A DNA stretch of 64,000 nucleotides from Locusta migratoria (GCA_026315105.1 CM048755.1:759891301-759955300); one strand, 5' to 3'. Positions 45,664 through 56,945 are shown, counted from the first letter of the stretch. The notes: a model not told the origin generated them from the sequence alone. Translations and numbers: made by a program.

Positions 45664-46019
45664 CTGTGGCCACAGCACAGCAGAGTAGTAGCTCACCACG
45701 TGAAATCGTAGTAATCCTATTCACACGACAGGCCTTAGCGTAAGTAAAAGAACCGACAACCTGACACACAAATTAGCTTAATTATTAAAAATTTTCCAGG
45801 AGCTCGTCGGCAGAATAGACAGGGTGAGTCATGAGCAAACTTTTAAGTACGTGGATAACTACTAAGCTTTTTGAATACTTGTGGCAGTTTATTAAAAATG
45901 GATGTGACAGAATACGGCACAAATTTCTGCACAAGGGTCAAGGAGGCTTCATCCAAAGCAGATATGATTTATGTCTAGCATTAACTGAATGAAAGCATCA
46001 AACTATTGGGAACAACGAA
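45664..46019. other. Unassigned sequence
   Basis: No recognised feature before the old LINE. Confidence 0.25.
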
Positions 46020-46968
46020 AAATCATTAACAACTCGATATTAAACATGATGTGTATTGAGAGGCTAATTTTAGACTTCCCAGGCTACTAAAGGGTTCGAC
46101 AAGAGGTACATGAGCTTAAACCACATACTCCTCGAACCGCCCGTTTCTGCGCAATAAATATCCTTTTTGAATCAGAGGAGTTATCCCCAAGAAAGCACCA
46201 TACGTCATAATTGAGTGAAAATAAGCAAGGTAGACTAGTTTCCGTATTGAAGTATCACTTATGTGAGAAACTATTCGAATGGTATACAACGCAGCATTTA
46301 GTTTTTGAAGAAGATCCTGAATATGGACATTCCACGACAGCTTTCTATGTATCTGAAAGCCTACAGATTTAACTGTTCATTCTCACTTACCATGGGCCCA
46401 TTCTGTGTAATTGAAATGTCAGTTTCTGTTAAACTGTGTGTTAGAAACACTGAGTCTTACTGTGATTAGCGTCAATTTATTCTCTACAAGCCATAAATTA
46501 TTTCTTTAACTGCACTATTTGATACTGCGTCAGTACTGCCAAGGGTATTCAGCAAACAGAAATACCTTAGAATCACCTGTTCTGTTATACTAGTAGGCGT
46601 GTCAAATAGATGAACGAGAAACAACAGAACAGAACGCCTACCCCACACTTGACAGTGTGAGTGCATTGCAGAGCACCACCAGTTGTGAGCTGCTCCCCCT
46701 ACTCCACAACTTCTGCGACAATATCTTGTGATCAACACAATTAAACCCTTTTGTTATATCAAAGAATAGGCCCAGTGTTCGCATTTTTTTATGTAATCCA
46801 TCAAGTGTCTGTCAAAGAAAAGAGAATATAGCATTATCAGTTGTTAAACCACTTCTGAAATCAAATTGTACGTATGAAAACAAATTATAGGAACTGAAAT
46901 GATCAATTAACCTTCCATATAAAGTCTTTTCAATAACTTCAGCAAAAACTGATGGCATAGTAATAGGT

Positions 46969-47154
46969 GCCGCGGTGGAGTAGCGGTGGAGTAGCCGAGC
47001 GCTCTAAAGCGTCTCGCTGCGGAGGTTCGAGTCCTCCCTGGGGCATGGGTGTGTGTGTGTGTTTGTCCTTAGGTTAGTTTACCTAGGTTTAAGTAGTTTG
47101 TAAGCTACGGACTGCTGACCACGCAGTTTGGTCCGATAGAATTACAAACATTTG

Positions 47155-47221
<67 letters not shown>
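46969..47221 (+). repeat. SINE B with a (TA)n tail
   Basis: Plus strand. The head starts GCCGCGGTGGAGTAGC with an 11-bp internal duplication (GGTGGAGTAGC twice). The body has CTCCCTGGGGCATGGGTG and the 3' end ACATTTGAACA, followed by about 60 bp of TA repeats (47158-47219). Duplication AATAGGT at 46962-46968 and 47222-47228 shows the TA run belongs to the element's tail. Confidence 0.9.
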
Positions 47222-47223
<2 letters not shown>

Positions 47224-47550
47224 TAGGTCTAAAATTATCTATATTATCACTTTCACCTTTTTTATGATGTGTTTTCACTTCTGGGTATTTCAGACAGTCA
47301 GGAAACTGCCATTCAGAAATTAAAAAATACTCAAGTATTCTGAATTTCTGATTGATATCCCTTCATATCCATAAGAGTCCTTAGTTTTCAGTGATTTAAT
47401 TGTAAACTCAATCTCTCCCTTTTCAGTATCACGAAGGAATAGTTCAGGCAACAGTCTCAAAATGCTATTTTCAAAGAGAGTTATATGATTAACTGTAAGA
47501 ACTTAATTTCTGTTTAATTCAGTTGCTATATTCAGAAAGTGATTATTAAA

Positions 47551-47672
47551 GCCGCAGCGAAGTAGCCGAGCGCCCTAAGGTGCCTTGCTGCGGAGCGCGC
47601 GGTTGATCGCCGTCGGAGGTTCCAGTCCTCCCTCAGGCGTGCGCGCGCGTGCGTGCGTGCGTGCGTGTGTGT

Positions 47673-47706
<34 letters not shown>

Positions 47707-47778
47707 TGTCCTATTTAAATAGTTTGTAAGCCCAGGGACTGATGACCGCAGCAGTTAAGTCACTTAGATTTACAAACA
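47551..47778 (+). repeat. SINE B with expanded GC/GT tract
   Basis: Plus strand. Head GCCGCAGCGAAGTAGCCGAG, then an alternating purine-pyrimidine run (GCGT, then GT units, about 47637-47704), then the body. Duplication ATTATTAAA at 47542-47550 and 47779-47787. Confidence 0.92.
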
Positions 47779-48274
47779 ATTATTAAATACTGTACATATA
47801 TCAGTACCAGAAAAATTTCCATCACGAACTGACTTCATATTCTCAACTTTTTCCTGCTGACCAGATACTTCCTTCAAGACTGATCATATAGTTTTAATTT
47901 TACCCCTGAAATTAGCTGTTCCTTTTGATAACAACATACTTTTTGCCTTCTTATTGACAGTTTCCATAACCTTACAATACTGTTTGTAATCGGCTACTGC
48001 AGCTTGATTCTGACTGCTTCTAACATTCTGATATTCTGTCTTTGTTCTATACGATATTCTTATTCCTCATGTCAACCACCCCGGCTGCCTGTCAGTGGTA
48101 ATGCATTGTTTTGAGCGCTCTAACAGAAAGCAACTTTCAAAGAGCATGAGGAATGTATTAAAGAAAGCATTATATTTATCACCTATATTATCAACACTAT
48201 AAACACCCTGCTAATCTTGTTCCTTAATTAGGTTTGAAACTTGATTAGGTTTTCTAAATAGTTTAAAATTATAT

Positions 48275-48620
48275 TGTCGCAAGACCACAAGTTATCGGAC
48301 TGCCAGCAATGGATAACGTCACCGGTTGCGGTGCTGAAGGTCGCTGGTTCAATCCCGTCCACCAGCGAAAATTTATTTCTTTGTATTTATCATTTCTAGA
48401 ATCTTCTACATGTTTCTTATGTTCACTTGTAATTTCTAAATGTTTCTTATGTTAACTATCCTTCTGATTTCTGGTACATTCTGTCAGAGCACTCTGCACG
48501 AGAAGCAGTTAGTGCTGTGTGTATGTTTCAGTTTGCAATAAACCTGCTTTCAGTATATGTGCTGTGTTCAGGTGACAACCTTGCCTTCAAAGTCAAGCCT
48601 GCTTCCATTTCAACGCGACA
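48275..48620 (+). mobile_element. Solo LTR with a tRNA-like segment
   Basis: 346 bp with ends TGTCGC...GCGACA and a 4-bp duplication ATAT (48271-48274, 48621-48624). AATAAA near 48538 and the TG...CA ends fit an LTR read on the plus strand. Within it, at about 48306-48366, AGCAATGGATAACG and GGTCGCTGGTTCAATCCC look like tRNA box A and box B. A second copy (63832-64000, minus) also sits at ATAT. The 4-bp ATAT duplication is known for the gypsy-group elements 17.6 and 297. No internal region is present, so this is a solo LTR. Confidence 0.75.
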
Positions 48621-49726
48621 ATATTTAACAGAAGCTGAGCACTAAGCCGTTTAAAATTTGTGCATCGTAGACTGAAAAGCCATTCATTATTCTGTTAACA
48701 GAAGGCCCTCTATTAATAAAGAATGATGTAAAACGTTGTCTATGGTTGTGCTGCCGTTCCCCTGCAAAGAATACAGTTTGTAACACGTGATGACAATAAA
48801 ATATATATTGAAGAGATTTAAAAGCAACCTTTTACTTGCACAATCACTTACACAATGTTGTAACTGCCACATACAATTAATTTTTTGTACTACCTATGAA
48901 GTGAATACAGAACCCTCTCTAGCTTGATCAGATTTTTTTTAATCAGAGCCAGGATACCTATAAATAATAAGTTACAAGCCTAATATTATTACATTCAATC
49001 ACACTTGCACAATATTCAAATATCTTGTCAACGCAGTGCTTAGAATCATCGACAGACTCAACTGTAATACCGTTTTTCACGTAGTTGGCCACGCCTCCCA
49101 CACTGCAAAGAACTCCTGTAAAAAGAGGCAGCTAACGTATGCCCTGGTAAAGGAAGCCTCTGAATTGTGACATTATTTAAGAAGTCCTCTGAAATAGCAA
49201 TAACATCAGAATCAACAACTAAAAGTAGTTCACGAACTTCATCTCTAATACTTTGTATATTTTGTGAAATATACTAATTCCTCTATTATTTGGATACGTG
49301 ACATTTATCGAAAGTTGTTCCTTTGTGAGAGGGACTTCCTTTAAGTAGAAATACCTAGCAGCTGACTTCAGTCTAAAAATGTACATCTCTAACACCAACT
49401 AGTACAGGAATTTTTCTATGAGTGATCTCCTACCACTACTACGCTTTCACTTGTAAGACTTGCTAACCCCCCTTCTCCTACCTATTGAGATACAGCCCGA
49501 CCTGCTGGTAGACTTATGTTATCAGTGCCTCCCCGAGCCTCGTGTTAATACGCCAGACAGTTGATCAAGATGTGGCCATTCGTGACGCTGAAAAATTATA
49601 CGAAATGCACATTTTTGCCAGCAGTTTCAGTAGCTATCTTTCTCAGATCACCACCAATGTCATACTCCCCCATCCCTATGAAGACTATTCTCACCTCCGC
49701 TACCTGATCAAATGCTTGTAATATTA

Positions 49727-49830
49727 AGGGACCAAAATACTCTGGTCCCCAGACATACAAGCTACTTAAACTACCTAATACACACACACCCATGCCAGGG
49801 GAGGACGCAAGATCCGTAACGTGACAGCAC
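49727..49830 (-). repeat. SINE B, decayed
   Basis: Minus strand: CAAGCTACTTAAACTACCTA, a short CA run, CCCATGCCAGGGGAGGA. The order matches the SINE B body and box B side; the head is lost. Confidence 0.5.
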
Positions 49831-50059
49831 GACATTCCCGCCTGCCTCTCTTTCCTGCAGAACTCTCCTCCACTAACAGCCACCCTGCACTAGGCTGGTG
49901 TTCACTGCAACAGCTGGCCTACACTTCTGGCATGACAGCTACCTAACAGCACAATCTTAACCTTTTCTACCGTTTTATGTTTCCTAACAGCTGAGGTCTG
50001 CTGCATGTTACCTACATCTAAAGCTACAGGAGGCTCCTCTCCACTCAACTCTGACAGCT

Positions 50060-50257
50060 CAAATGTTCAAATGTTTGTACAGCTTATGGGACTTAACTAC
50101 GGGGTCATCAGTCCCTAAACTTACAAACTACTAATGAACTACTTACGAACTAGGACGGCACAAATATCCATGCCCGAGGGGGGATTCGAACCCCCGACCG
50201 TAGTGGCCGTGCAGACCGTGACTGCAGCGCCTCAGTCTCCTCGGCCACCGCGGTCGG
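50060..50257 (-). repeat. SINE A, full-length
   Basis: Minus strand, complete. Duplication CTCTGACAGCT (50049-50059) and CTCTGGCAGCT (50258-50268). Confidence 0.95.
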
Positions 50258-50921
50258 CTCTGGCAGCTGGTCGAATCTATTATTCACGCGCACTGTGAAA
50301 CTATCTTAAAACTTCCTCTTCCTAAATGCCTTTTTGCCAACTGTCAGTTCCCATTCCCCATCCCCCTTCCCTCCTCATCCTGTATAATTGCTTCTTTGCG
50401 CTCTGTAGCTGCACCTGAAGGGCATATACCTTACGCTCCTGTTCCTCTTTTAACTTGTTATTACTACCTAACCTGTAATTCCAGGAGAGAATCCCCTAGA
50501 ATGTCCACTGGCTTCCCCACAGCACTTCCTTCCCCCCTATGAATATGCTTCCTACAAATCTCATACCGTAACCTATCCTACAAATCTCATACCGTAATCT
50601 ACTTCTCGCGTACCCACGGCAGATACAGCACTATTCACTGACAGTACAATTTTACAATTACTGAATAACGAACTAAACACAAATGTTTTCTAATTTTTGA
50701 AACTTCACAAGATCTATTTTATTAACCAACTATGGTAAACCATATTTCACTCTACTAATAAAGTGATTACTACTATTAATAGTATTAATCTACAAAGAAT
50801 GAAAACTACAAGAACAACTTTGCACTATTGGTTGTCTAAAACAAAGAAAATCATTCGTCCCTGATTAAAAAACTGAAGACTTGAAAGCACAAAAATTAAC
50901 AGACATAGTTTTTCTAAAAAA

Positions 50922-51117
50922 TGTTCAAATGTTTGTTAAGTTTAAGGGACTTAACTGCGGGGTGATCAGTCCCGAAACTTACAAAGTACTTATGAACTAC
51001 CTTATACTAAAGACGACACAAACAACCATGCCCGAGAGGGGATTCAAACCCCCGACCGTAGCAGCCGTGCAGACTGTGACTGGCGCGCCGCAGACCGCTC
51101 GACCACCGCGGCCGGCT
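50922..51117 (-). repeat. SINE A, full-length
   Basis: Minus strand with head CGACCACCGCGGCCGG. Flanks GTTTTTCTA and GTTTTCTA are an imperfect duplication. It sits at the edge of an old RTE fragment. Confidence 0.88.
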
Positions 51118-51610
51118 GAGTTTTCTACTATCGAATTCTAGTCTCCTATAATACTCACTTTTTTCTCTCCATTGATTTTTTGATAATTTCTTTCATCTTA
51201 TTACACTTTCTTCGATCTCATCATCGGTAGAGCTAGTTCGTGTATAAACCTTCACTACTGTGTTCAGTGTTGGCTTCGTGATCATCTTGGCTTCAGAAAT
51301 GTGTTCACTAGCTGTTCATGGCAGCTTACGCACTTTCTTCTTTTCTGAGTCCTACTTGTCAATTTCCCCTGACTGATTTTGTATTTATCACCGTGTAGTC
51401 CCCAGCCCAGAAGACCACTTTAACCTACCACCGAACTTCACTAATTCCGCACTCTCTCTGACTTCAAGCTGCATATTTTCCTTTTCAAATTTTCGAACAT
51501 TCATAGTCGATTGTGGGGATATAACATACCACGCTCCGATCCGAAGAATGCCTGTTTTATATTTCCTGATGACGACATCCTCATGAGTAGTCCTCATCCG
51601 GAGACCAACT
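51118..51610 (-). mobile_element. RTE LINE, 5' fragment
   Basis: Aligns with 54170-54670 of the intact RTE, same orientation. A residual frame (51597-51388) reads HEDVVIRKYKTGILRIGAWYV, the EN start with the catalytic Asn of A-W-N-V changed to Tyr. It includes the endonuclease middle but is truncated and decayed. Confidence 0.82.
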
Positions 51611-51740
51611 TTGAACTACAGCTTTTGAAATATTTTCTAGACAATAAGTTAATACCTCTTGGAAGCCGCAGTAAATTCTGTTCCATGTATACACTCAGCG
51701 AATCGGCTTGAAGTATTGACCAGGGTGTACTTTTGACGGT

Positions 51741-54700
51741 GTTGTTGTTATGGTCTTCAGTCCGGAGACTGGTTTGATGCAGCTCTCCACCCTACTCTAT
51801 CCTGAGCAAGCCTTTTCATCTCCTCATAAGAACGACAACCCACATCCACTTGAATCTGCTTACTATACGCGTCTCTTGGTCTCCCTCTGCGATTTTTACC
51901 CCACACACTTCCCTCCAACGCTAAATGCACAATTACTTGATGTCTAAGAATGTGTCCTACCAATCTATCCCTTCTTTTAGTCAAGGTATGCCAGAAATTT
52001 CTTTTCTCCCCAATTCGGTTCAGTACCTCCTCATTAGTTACGCGATCCACCCACCTAATCTTCAGCATTCTTCTGTAGCACCACATTTCAAAAGCCTCTA
52101 TCCTCTTTCTGTCCACACTGCTTATCGTCCATGTTTCACTCCCATACAAGGCAACACTCCATACAAATGCCTTCAGAAAGGACTTCCTTAGGCTTAAATC
52201 AATATTCGATGTTAACAAATTTCTCTTTTTCAAAAACGCCTTTCTACCCATTGCGATTCTGCATTTTATATCCTCTGTACTGCGACCATCATTTGTTATT
52301 TTACTGCCCAAGTAACAAAACTCATCTACCTCCTTTATTGTTTCGTTACCTAATCTAATTCCTTCAGCATCACCTGATTTTCTTATACTGCACTCCATTA
52401 CCCTAGTTTTACTCTTGTTAATGTTCATCTTATATGCACCTTTCAGCACACTGTCCATTCCGTTCAATTGCTCTTCCAGGTCCTTTGCTGTATCTGACAG
52501 AATCACTATGTCGTCGGCAAAACGCAATGTTTTTAATTCTTCACCCTGAACTTTAATTCCTTCTCCAAATTTCTCCTTGCTTTCCTTTATAGCTTGCTCA
52601 ATGTACAAATTGAACAACATTGGGGAAAGGCTACAACCCTGTCTTACTCCCTTTCCAACCACTGCATCCCTTTCATGCCCTTCAACTCTGACAACCGCTG
52701 TCTGGTTTTTGTACAAGTTGTAAATAACCTTACGCTCCCTATATTTTACTCCTGCTTGCTTCAGAACTTGAAAGAGTTTATTCCAATCAACATTGTCAAA
52801 AGCCTTCTCCAAATCTACAAAAGCTAGAAATGTAGGTTTGCCTTTTCTTAATCTATCTTCTAGGATAAGCCGTAAAGTGAGTATTGCCTCCCGTGTACCT
52901 ACATTTCTCCTGAACCCAAACTGATCTTCCCCGAGGTCGGCTTCTACCAGCTTTTCCATCCTTCTGTATATAATTCGTGTTAATATTTTGCAACCATGAC
53001 TTATCAAACTGATGGTTCTGTAGTTTTCACACCTGTCTGCACCCGCTTTCTTTGGAATGGGGATTATAACATTTTTCTTAAAGTCTGAGGGTACTTCACC
53101 TGTCTCATACATCTTACACACAATGTGAAACAATTTTGTCATGGCTGGTTCTCCCAGAGACTTCAGTAGCTCTGACGGGATATCATCTACCCCAGGGGCC
53201 TTGTTTCGACTTAGGTCTTTCAGTGCTCTGTCAAATTCATCTCTCAGTATAGTATCTCCTATTTCATCATCATCATCTACGTCCTCTTCCCTTCCTACAA
53301 TAGTGTCTCGAAGTTCATTTCCTTTGTAGAGCCCCTCTATATACTCTTTCCACCTTTCAGCTTTCCCTTCTTTGCTGAGAACTGGTTTTCCATCAGTGTC
53401 CTTGATATTCATAGAGCTGTTTTTCTTATCTCCAAATGTTTCTTTTATTTTTCTGTAGGCTGTGTCTATTTTTCCCCTATTTATACATTCTTCTACATCC
53501 TTGCATTTGCCTTCTAGCCATTCCTGCTTAGCCATTTTGCACTTCCTGTCAATCTCATTTCTTAGTCGTCTGTACTCCATTTTGCCTGTTTCATTTACTG
53601 CATTTTTATACTTTCTCCTTTCATCGATTAAATTTAGTATCTCCTGTGATATCCAAGGATTCTTTGTAGGTCTTGCCTTCCTACCTATTTTGTCCTCTGC
53701 TGCCTTCACTATTTCATCTCTCAATTTTACCCATTCCTCCTCAACTGTTTTATTTTCCCCTGTTTCTGTCAATTGTTGCCTGAAGCTCCCTCTGAAATTC
53801 TTAAGAACTTCAGGTTCCTTCAATTTATCTAGGTCCCATCGCCTTATTTTCTTACCTTTCTGTAGTTTCTTCAGTTTCAGCCTACAGTTCATAACCAACA
53901 AGTTATGGTCAGAGTCTATGTCTGCCCCTGGGTATGTCCTACACTTCAAAACCTGGTTCCGAAATCTATGTCTTACCATTATAAAATCTATCTGGTATCT
54001 CCCAGTGTCTCCTGGTCTCTTCCACGTATACAACCTTCTTTTGTGATTCTTAAACCAGGTGTTTGTTATAACTAAATTATGTTCCATGCAAAATTCTACC
54101 AGGCGGCTTCCTCTTTCATTCCTTTTGCCCAGACCATATTCACCCACTATCTTCCCTTCCCTTCCTTGTCCTACTACCGAATTCCAGTCTCCCATAACAA
54201 TTAAGTTTTCCTCTCCCTTAATTGTCTCAATAATTTCCTTTAGCTCCTCATATATTTCTTCGATCTCCTCATCATCGGCAGAGCTAGTTGGCATATAAAC
54301 CTGTACTACTGTTGTCGGTGTTGGCTTCGTATCTATCTTGACAATGATAATGCGATCGCTGTGCTGGTCATAGTACCTTACCCGCATTCCTATTTTCTTA
54401 TTCATTATCAGTCCTACTCCTGTGATACCCCCAACTGATTTTGTATTTATAATCCTGTACTCACCTGACCAGAAATCCTGTTCATCCTGCCACCGAACTT
54501 CACTAATCCCCACTATATCTAACTTCAACCTATCCATTTCCCTTTTTAAATTTTCTAATTTTCCTACTCGATTAAGGGATCTAACATTCCACGCTCCGAC
54601 CCGTAGAATGCCAGTATTGTCTTTCCTGATGATCACATCCTCCTGAGTAGTCCCCGCCCGGAGATCCGAATGGGGGACTATTTTACCTCCGGAATATTTT

Positions 54701-55036
54701 ACCCGAGAGGATGCCATCATCATCATATGTTCATACAGTAGAGCTGCATGTCCTCGGGAAAAATAACGGCTGTAGTTTCCCCTTGCTTTCAGCCGTTCGC
54801 AGTAGCTGTGTGGCAAAGCCACATTAGCTGATGTTACAAGGCCAGCTCAGTCAATCATCCAGACTGTTGCCCCTGTAACTACTGAAAAGGCTGCTGCCCC
54901 TCTTCAGGAACCACACGTTTGTCTGGCCTCTCCACAGATACCCCTCCGCTGTGGTTGCACCTACGGTACGGCTATCTGTATCGTTGAGGCACGCAAGCCA
55001 CCCCACCTCGGCAATGTCTGTGGTTCATGGGAGTGG
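51741..55036 (-). mobile_element. RTE LINE, apparently full-length and intact
   Basis: A 3296-bp unit on the minus strand between perfect 12-bp duplications ACTTTTGACGGT (51729-51740 and 55037-55048). A 5' region of about 214 bp leads into a single 1021-codon ORF. Only 16 bp follow the stop, ending ATAACAACAAC. A tiny 3' UTR with a short tandem-repeat tail is characteristic of RTE elements. Perfect duplication and an open ORF suggest a young insertion that could be competent, but activity is not shown by sequence. Confidence 0.95.
51757..54822 (-). CDS. RTE LINE polyprotein: endonuclease and reverse transcriptase
   Basis: 1021 residues. The apurinic-type endonuclease (about 70-310) nicks target DNA: GAWNV (Asn 79), SEVRW (Glu 108), VYMP, GDWN (Asp 212, Asn 214), YQIDF, SDHNLL (Asp 305, His 306). 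RT spans about 520-850: KAPGVDDIPSELL, ENYRTISLISHGCK, QFGFRRNVGTREA, motif A FVDLEKAFD (Asp 670), GVRQGCSLSP (726-734), motif C FADD (Asp 770-771). The C-terminal part is RRDRLVGHILRH and a basic NRRGRPRD. All catalytic residues seen are present. Insect relatives are often misannotated as craniofacial development protein 2-like. The first ATG is used; another lies in the Met run at residues 33-36, just before the conserved part, and could be the real start. No second ORF and no stop or frameshift. Confidence 0.96.
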   Translation of the reverse strand: MALPHSYCERLKARGNYSRYFSRGHAALLYEHMMMMASSRVKYSGGKIVPHSDLRAGTTQEDVIIRKDNTGILRVGAWNVRSLNRVGKLENLKREMDRLKLDIVGISEVRWQDEQDFWSGEYRIINTKSVGGITGVGLIMNKKIGMRVRYYDQHSDRIIIVKIDTKPTPTTVVQVYMPTSSADDEEIEEIYEELKEIIETIKGEENLIVMGDWNSVVGQGREGKIVGEYGLGKRNERGSRLVEFCMEHNLVITNTWFKNHKRRLYTWKRPGDTGRYQIDFIMVRHRFRNQVLKCRTYPGADIDSDHNLLVMNCRLKLKKLQKGKKIRRWDLDKLKEPEVLKNFRGSFRQQLTETGENKTVEEEWVKLRDEIVKAAEDKIGRKARPTKNPWISQEILNLIDERRKYKNAVNETGKMEYRRLRNEIDRKCKMAKQEWLEGKCKDVEECINRGKIDTAYRKIKETFGDKKNSSMNIKDTDGKPVLSKEGKAERWKEYIEGLYKGNELRDTIVGREEDVDDDDEIGDTILRDEFDRALKDLSRNKAPGVDDIPSELLKSLGEPAMTKLFHIVCKMYETGEVPSDFKKNVIIPIPKKAGADRCENYRTISLISHGCKILTRIIYRRMEKLVEADLGEDQFGFRRNVGTREAILTLRLILEDRLRKGKPTFLAFVDLEKAFDNVDWNKLFQVLKQAGVKYRERKVIYNLYKNQTAVVRVEGHERDAVVGKGVRQGCSLSPMLFNLYIEQAIKESKEKFGEGIKVQGEELKTLRFADDIVILSDTAKDLEEQLNGMDSVLKGAYKMNINKSKTRVMECSIRKSGDAEGIRLGNETIKEVDEFCYLGSKITNDGRSTEDIKCRIAMGRKAFLKKRNLLTSNIDLSLRKSFLKAFVWSVALYGSETWTISSVDRKRIEAFEMWCYRRMLKIRWVDRVTNEEVLNRIGEKRNFWHTLTKRRDRLVGHILRHQVIVHLALEGSVWGKNRRGRPRDAYSKQIQVDVGCRSYEEMKRLAQDRVGWRAASNQSPD

Positions 55037-55048
55037 ACTTTTGACGGT

Positions 55049-55624
55049 ACCATGTTTTAAGTCCCCTTCGAATCACGGGTAGAATTTGGTCAGAATGGCT
55101 CCTTATACGCTTCTGTGCGAACAACCAACAGCCTAATTCCATTTGAATGTTAGAAATCAAGTCTGAAATGATTTTCATCACCATATTTATATGCTCGATG
55201 TCCTGTGTTAGTACGACGCTTGAATAATATTCAGGTCACATTTTGCATGCAATCCTGTACGAAGAAAAGTTGCAATGTCTTACCAATGATTCGTTACTTG
55301 CCATTTATTTCACTCACAACTGGACTTAAGTAACTGACTCATATCATACCTCTGTTACTATTATCCCTAAATATTTGACATCGATTTATGTAAACCCCAG
55401 GGAGATGACATATTACCATGGCCATTATGGCGTAGGAAAACCTTTGCATTCAAAACAACTTCCAGTAGTCTTTGAATGGGCGAATACAGGTCCTGTGTAG
55501 TTTTAAAGATAACCTTGTGTAATTCTCCCTGCAATATAAAGTCAAGTTTAGGTAACGGTGACGGAGGCGGCTAGCAATCATGCACTCTGGTTTCCAATGG
55601 ATGACTAATATTGCTAATATTTCG
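55049..55624. other. Unassigned sequence
   Basis: No gene, SINE or TIR recognised. Confidence 0.3.
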
Positions 55625-55638
55625 TTCGCACTGTGACT

Positions 55639-55834
55639 GCCACAGCGGAGCGGCCGAGCGTATTCGGGCGCTATGCTACGATGCGCGAGGCCGTTCCCCG
55701 TCGGGGGTTCGAATCCCCCTCGGACGTGGATGTTTGTGCTGTCTTTAGTATAAGTTAGTTCATAAGTAGTTTGTAAGTTTAGGGACTGATGACCCAGCAG
55801 TAAAGTCCCATGAGCTGTATAAATATTTGAACAT
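55639..55834 (+). repeat. SINE A variant, full-length
   Basis: Plus strand. Head GAGCGGCCGAGCGTATTCGG, box B GGGGGTTCGAATCCCC. Same sub-type as the copy at 8718 (both share GCGCTATGCT then CGATGCGCGAGGCCG). Perfect 14-bp duplication TTCGCACTGTGACT at 55625-55638 and 55835-55848. Confidence 0.96.
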
Positions 55835-55848
55835 TTCGCACTGTGACT

Positions 55849-56934
55849 TGGCAGACCAAGGGTTTCAGTTTTCTCCGTAGGCAACATAAATCTTCCGTAA
55901 GGTGACACTTGAGCTACAAAGGAGCAGCAACAATTGAAACTGCGACATAATGCACTCGCAACAATGGTCAGGTTCCCGTTGAACGCCGCAGCTCATCCTG
56001 CACGCTTCGCTGCTATCTGCATTTACATTGAAGCGTGCATACGTGTAACATTTACGTATGCAGCTTGGGGGGCGTCAACAAAACATTTTCGTTTCGGAGG
56101 TGAAAGTCTGTGCTGGAAATTTCATGATAAGAAAAATTCCTTTATTTTATTGATTGCCACCCAAATTCGCGTATCACGTGCGTGATACTCTCTCCCGTAC
56201 TTCGAGGTAATATAAAATAAGTTGGTATTTTTTTCCGACTTCACTGTCGATTCTACCGTGCAACACAGCTCCATAGGAGGAGGGACAAGCGTACTTGAGA
56301 CGGTGTGGTAGCGTATAAGCTGAAGTAACAAAACTAACGCCCTGTCATATCTTTACCACCAAGTTTTCTATGTCATCATCCAATTTCACGTGTTCCCCAG
56401 ATATTTAGATTAATCGAGAAGCTCTAAATTTGTGTTATTTATTGCGTACTTATGTGGATGGTCACTAATGGCTACAGATAGATATCTAAATATATTTAAG
56501 TTTGTTTTCGTCTTCTGTTGACTTCACTATACAAAAAAGACGGTACCATTTGTACCCAACCTAAGAGGGCACTGAAAATTGTTTCCTAAACTGAGACTAT
56601 ATATCAAGAACAACAGTGGGCGTATAACGCTTTCGGAACTCAAGATACTCCTTTTACATGACTTCTCGTCCATTCTTACCAACTGACTTCTGTTAGTGTG
56701 TTGCAGTACGAACAGTAGATGTTTTTCCTGAATATCGCATATTAGGGTTAACGGACCATCTGTCCCAAAACAGGGGCAGACCAGAGCTGGATGAGGGTCT
56801 AACAGCCCAGGTTTTACTTTCGTGTTTCGCTACATTCGGGATGAATGGTAGTAAGAGGTGTGTGTCAATTACGTTACATAATCAGTTCCAAATTTCATTT
56901 CCTTGATGCTTGAACGGACATACACATTTACACC
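55849..56934. other. Unassigned sequence
   Basis: Short frames only; no conserved domain or repeat recognised. Confidence 0.3.
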
Positions 56935-56945
56935 TTTAACAACGG

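Larger units (their letters stand above)
46020..50750 (-). mobile_element. Old LINE (CR1/Jockey-like) with five or more inserts
   Basis: Minus strand, heavily decayed but in LINE order. An ORF1-like coiled-coil zone around 50470-50390 has ALQVQLQ-type residues. The endonuclease zone at about 49250-49000 includes FLNNVTIQRLPLPGH and YVKNGITVESVDDSKHCVD. RT motif A appears as a D-I-T-K-G-F-N-C-V-D-H-K-like block at about 46770-46730, with RT N-terminal text between. No frame is open. Inserts: SINEs at 46969, 47551, 50060 and probably 49727, and the LTR at 48275. It is the oldest recognisable layer here. Confidence 0.62.

Noticed and set aside
53462..54046. 194-codon plus-strand frame opposite the intact RTE
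   Set aside because: Antisense shadow of the LINE ORF with low-complexity Ser/Phe/Leu content.
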